This document shows, one piece after another, positions 14,350-16,500 of a stretch of 16,500 bases of DNA. The notes below the pieces were generated by a model. It was not told the DNA's origin. It ran no database searches and worked only from the letters and a program-made list of their open reading frames with translations. Numbering within the stretch: position 1 is the stretch's first letter; every line of letters starts with the position of its first letter. The stretch is taken from positions 1-16,500 of the forward strand of contig JAISCU010000331.1 in assembly GCA_031265345.1 (NCBI GenBank). Direction: 5' to 3'. Origin of the DNA: Bifidobacteriaceae bacterium (GTDB taxonomy: Bacteria; Actinomycetota; Actinomycetes; Actinomycetales; WQXJ01). A program made the position numbers and the translations under genes.

Positions 14350-14943
14350 TCACTGTCCTTCTTTCGGCTCCCGCTCGGCGTTGCTCTCCTGCCCTACTCT
14401 GTGCCCCTGGGCCGCCTTCTGCTCTTCGCCTGCTTTCTGCTCCTGCGCGCTCAGGCGGGCGGCGGCCAGTTCGATCCATTTCAGGTCGGCTTCCAGGTGG
14501 GCGATCTCGAAATCGCCAGCCAGGCGGTCGATGGCGTCGCCCTGGTGGCGCGCGGCGGTCAACTGGCGCATACGCTCCCGGTAGACGCGCTGCTGGTCGA
14601 TCAGGACTTGGGCGGCCGGGCGGCCTGATTCGATCGCGAGGACCACTTTGGTGAACAATTCGGCTGGGCGCCCGCTGGGGAGGTGCGGGGTCCTGAGCCA
14701 GGTGTCGAAGTCCTCGACACCCCTTTCGGTGATGGCGTAGACGCGCCGCTCAGCCCCGTCGCCGCGCGCGAAGCCAACGTCCTGGACCAGTCCGTCGCGC
14801 TGGAGCCGGGCCAAGGTCGCGTACACCTGCCCGAACTTAAGCTCGCGCCCCTGGCCGAGCAACTGGTCGTAGCGCTGTTTCAGCGCCCACCCATGCGAGG
14901 GCCCGCCATCCAGGAGTGCCAGCATCGCCATCGAAACGCTCAT
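14350..14943 (-). CDS. PadR-family transcriptional regulator
   Basis: The 197-residue protein has the PadR winged helix at about residues 5-80: SMAMLALLDGGPSHGWALKQ, then LKFGQVYATLARLQRDGLV as recognition helix and the wing ERRVYAITERG. A helical C-terminal dimerisation domain of the Vir type follows (about 92-165). The last 30 residues are Gln/Glu/Lys-rich and probably disordered. PadR proteins repress drug- or stress-inducible genes, very often an adjacent ABC exporter and themselves. Here the gene leads the operon with the ABC ATPase (1-bp gap) and the FtsX-type permease. The ATG at 14943 has TATAAT seven bases upstream and an inverted repeat over the promoter, which suits autoregulation by this protein. 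Confidence 0.93.
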   Translation of the reverse strand: MSVSMAMLALLDGGPSHGWALKQRYDQLLGQGRELKFGQVYATLARLQRDGLVQDVGFARGDGAERRVYAITERGVEDFDTWLRTPHLPSGRPAELFTKVVLAIESGRPAAQVLIDQQRVYRERMRQLTAARHQGDAIDRLAGDFEIAHLEADLKWIELAAARLSAQEQKAGEEQKAAQGHRVGQESNAEREPKEGQ

Positions 14944-14950
14944 GACTACG

Positions 14951-14969
14951 ATTATACACTCGCTGTATA
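14951..14969 (-). promoter_or_regulatory. Promoter with overlapping PadR-type operator
   Basis: TATACA-CTCGC-TGTATA (14953-14969) is a perfect inverted repeat with a 5-bp spacer. Its proximal arm overlaps TATAAT on the minus strand (14956 to 14951), a consensus -10 only seven bases before the PadR ATG, so the mRNA is probably leaderless. A bound dimer would cover the -10. The -35 is poor. Confidence 0.7.
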
Positions 14970-15068
14970 CCCTCAGTGCACATTGACTCTTCGATAGTCG
15001 CGCGCAGGAGGTCTAGCCTAGCCAGCGGGTATTTCTCGGAATGAGTCGCAGGATCGGAGGCCACGAAC

Positions 15069-15126
15069 GCTAAGAAATGCTAAACGAAGCTAAGAAATTC
15101 GCTAGCATTAATTAGCATTCTTTAGC
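15069..15126 (+). promoter_or_regulatory. Symmetric array of six helically phased GCTAA boxes
   Basis: GCTAA occurs at 15069, 15079 and 15089, and its complement as CTAGC at 15102 and TTAGC at 15112 and 15122. Each half is spaced exactly 10 bp and the halves mirror each other about 15097.5. The bases between boxes do not pair well, so this is a protein-binding site on one face of the DNA rather than an RNA hairpin. It ends 41 bp before the ATG of the AAA ATPase and likely controls it. Confidence 0.75.
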
Positions 15127-15167
15127 TTTGCGCCTCGGCGCACGATCACCAGACGGAGGATTCGGGG

Positions 15168-16463
15168 ATGGACGCTCTCAAGAACCCGTACAGCCCAGGC
15201 CCCGGCCTGGCACCGCCAGAACTGGCCGGCCGCAGAGACGAGTCGAGCGCTTTTGACACCCTGCTGGGTCGGGCCGCCAACGGGCTGACCTCCAGTCCGA
15301 TCATGCTCACCGGGCTACGCGGGGTCGGCAAAACTGTGCTCTTGCAGTCTTTCCGCGAGCGCGCTGCGGAATCGAAATGGCTCACAATGTCGATTGAAGC
15401 GGAACCGGGCCCGAAGTCTGGCGACAGTTCATTGGTTCGACTCACCCGCGAACTGGAGACTGTCTCGCGGCAAGTCAAGCGGGAAGGCGGGCGCGGCACG
15501 CGATTCTCGGCGGCGGTGGCGGCTATCGAGTCTTTCTCGATCAGCCTCGGGCTGACCGGTGGCGGTGTGTCGATGTCAACCAGGACCCACTCACCAGTCG
15601 CATTCGATTTCGAAGGGGAGCTCTTCGCCGTTGTCGAGGCGCTGTCGGCCGGTCTGACCAAAGACAAGAGCGGCCTGGCCCTGTTCATCGATGAGATGCA
15701 GGACTTCGACGATGACGTGACCTCGGCCTTAGTAGCGGTCCAGCACGCTGCCAGCCAGCGTGGGTGGCCTTTCTACCTGATCGGAGCCGGCCTGCCTGGC
15801 TTGCCCCGGCGGTTGGCAGCAGTGCGTTCCTACACCGAGCGTTACGCCTATTGGACGATCGACCGTTTGACCGACGACCAGTCCGCGGCCGCCCTGACCG
15901 AGCCCGCCCGTCGCTTGGGGGTGCGTTTCGAGCCCGCGGCCGCAGGCCTCATCGTTTCCGAGGCGCGAGGATACCCGTTCTTCCTGCAGTCCTTCGGCTA
16001 TCAGGCGTGGCTCCAGGGCACTGACGATCGGATCACCGAGGCCGATGCCGAGACCGCGATACAGGTCGGCTATCGCGGACTCGATGGCTTCTTCCGGGCA
16101 CGTTGGGACCGTGCGACCAAGGCCGAACGAGCCATCTTGCGCTTGATCGCGGCCAGCTCCCCCGAACCCAGCACGGTGACCTCGCTGGCCGCGCGGCGGG
16201 GCAAACCCGTCTCCAGCCTTGGTCCAGCCAGGCGCTCGCTGATCGAGAAGGGACTGGTTTACGTCCCGGAGCGAGGCCGATTGGCCCTCACGTCCCTCGG
16301 CATGGCCGGGTTCATCGAACGCGAGACCGCCGCTGGCGGCGACGCCTTGGCCGACGCCCGCGAAACCGTCATCCGCGACCCGGCCTCGGGCTTCCCGACG
16401 ACCCGGATCGGCCGCCCCATCACCGCCGCTCAAGTGGCACGGATGATCGACGAGGACGAATGA
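15168..16463 (+). CDS. AAA ATPase with C-terminal winged helix, ORC/CDC6-like layout
   Basis: The 431-residue protein starts at the ATG at 15168, with GGAGG eight bases upstream. Motifs: an N-terminal LAGRRDE (19-25), Walker A GLRGVGKT (49-56), Walker B ALFIDEMQ (171-178), sensor 1 LIGAGLP (204-210), a conserved-looking RSYTERYAYWTI (220-231) and a lid helix region GYPFFLQSFGYQAW (268-281). From about 315 to 380 follows a winged-helix domain (RAILRLIAASSP ... LIEKGLVYVPERGRLALTS). This matches a group of actinobacterial ATP-binding proteins of unknown role, related in fold to the ORC1/CDC6 and STAND/AAA_16 ATPases. The winged helix could bind the GCTAA array in front of its own gene. It diverges from the PadR operon. 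Role unknown. Confidence 0.88.
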   Translation: MDALKNPYSPGPGLAPPELAGRRDESSAFDTLLGRAANGLTSSPIMLTGLRGVGKTVLLQSFRERAAESKWLTMSIEAEPGPKSGDSSLVRLTRELETVSRQVKREGGRGTRFSAAVAAIESFSISLGLTGGGVSMSTRTHSPVAFDFEGELFAVVEALSAGLTKDKSGLALFIDEMQDFDDDVTSALVAVQHAASQRGWPFYLIGAGLPGLPRRLAAVRSYTERYAYWTIDRLTDDQSAAALTEPARRLGVRFEPAAAGLIVSEARGYPFFLQSFGYQAWLQGTDDRITEADAETAIQVGYRGLDGFFRARWDRATKAERAILRLIAASSPEPSTVTSLAARRGKPVSSLGPARRSLIEKGLVYVPERGRLALTSLGMAGFIERETAAGGDALADARETVIRDPASGFPTTRIGRPITAAQVARMIDEDE

Positions 16464-16500
16464 CGTCCACCGAACCGCGGCCCACAGCTTGCTCAGGCCG
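16460..16500 (+). CDS. Possible start of a further overlapping gene, cut by the window end
   Basis: An ATG at 16460 overlaps the ATPase stop as ATGA, a coupling used repeatedly in this window, and the frame stays open for the 41 bases left (MTSTEPRPTACSG). Too short to identify; it may be chance. Confidence 0.25.
   Translation, partial: MTSTEPRPTACSG

Noticed and set aside
14944..15068. tRNA or small RNA gene between the divergent PadR and ATPase genes
   Set aside because: No cloverleaf, T-loop sequence or terminator hairpin could be found.

Overview
The window is GC-rich chromosomal DNA with dense, overlapping genes. Most likely it comes from an actinobacterium. The protein styles support this: an archaeal/rickettsial-like valyl-tRNA synthetase of the kind common in actinobacteria, actinobacterial MacB/FtsX-type exporters, GTG starts, ATGA overlaps and probable leaderless promoters. 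I cannot name the genus. No rRNA, tRNA, CRISPR array, transposase or integrase was seen.

Layout. (1) 65-1339 (-) is an AAA ATPase with a C-terminal DUF4143/nuclease-like domain, preceded by three 23-bp direct repeats. (2) 1441-4487 (-) is a tightly coupled four-gene operon, read from 4487 downwards: a small secreted two-cysteine peptide, an ABC ATPase, a permease with an extracytoplasmic domain, and a second membrane protein. (3) 4687-7545 (+) is valS. It carries a Pro/Ala/Ser-rich insert in its editing domain and an in-frame 37-bp palindrome. (4) 7603-8730 (+) is a membrane-anchored PQQ-type propeller protein. (5) 8731-9267 has no convincing gene; it begins with copy A of a dispersed repeat containing inverted DnaA-box-like sequences. 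(6) 9268-10001 (-) is a toxin-antitoxin pair (ribbon-helix-helix antitoxin and RelE-like toxin). (7) 10240-11086 (-) holds two SdpI-family membrane proteins separated by four 13-bp tandem repeats, with a strong hairpin downstream. (8) 11236-11434 is repeat copy B. (9) 11485-14943 (-) is an operon of PadR regulator, ABC ATPase and FtsX-type permease, with a PadR-like operator over the probable promoter. (10) 15168-16463 (+) is a second AAA ATPase with a C-terminal winged helix, preceded by a symmetric array of six helically phased GCTAA boxes.

How it fits together. Much of the window concerns the cell envelope and small-molecule or peptide traffic: two ABC systems, two SdpI-like immunity-type proteins and a secreted peptide. 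The 1441-4487 operon is the best candidate for an undescribed system: a secreted bacteriocin-like or signalling peptide made together with its own ABC transporter or immunity module. A second theme is repeat DNA. Operator-like arrays sit before three genes, and palindromic or dispersed elements with GGGGAC/GTCCCC cores occur between genes and even inside open reading frames. All family assignments were made by eye from motifs; none was checked by database search.
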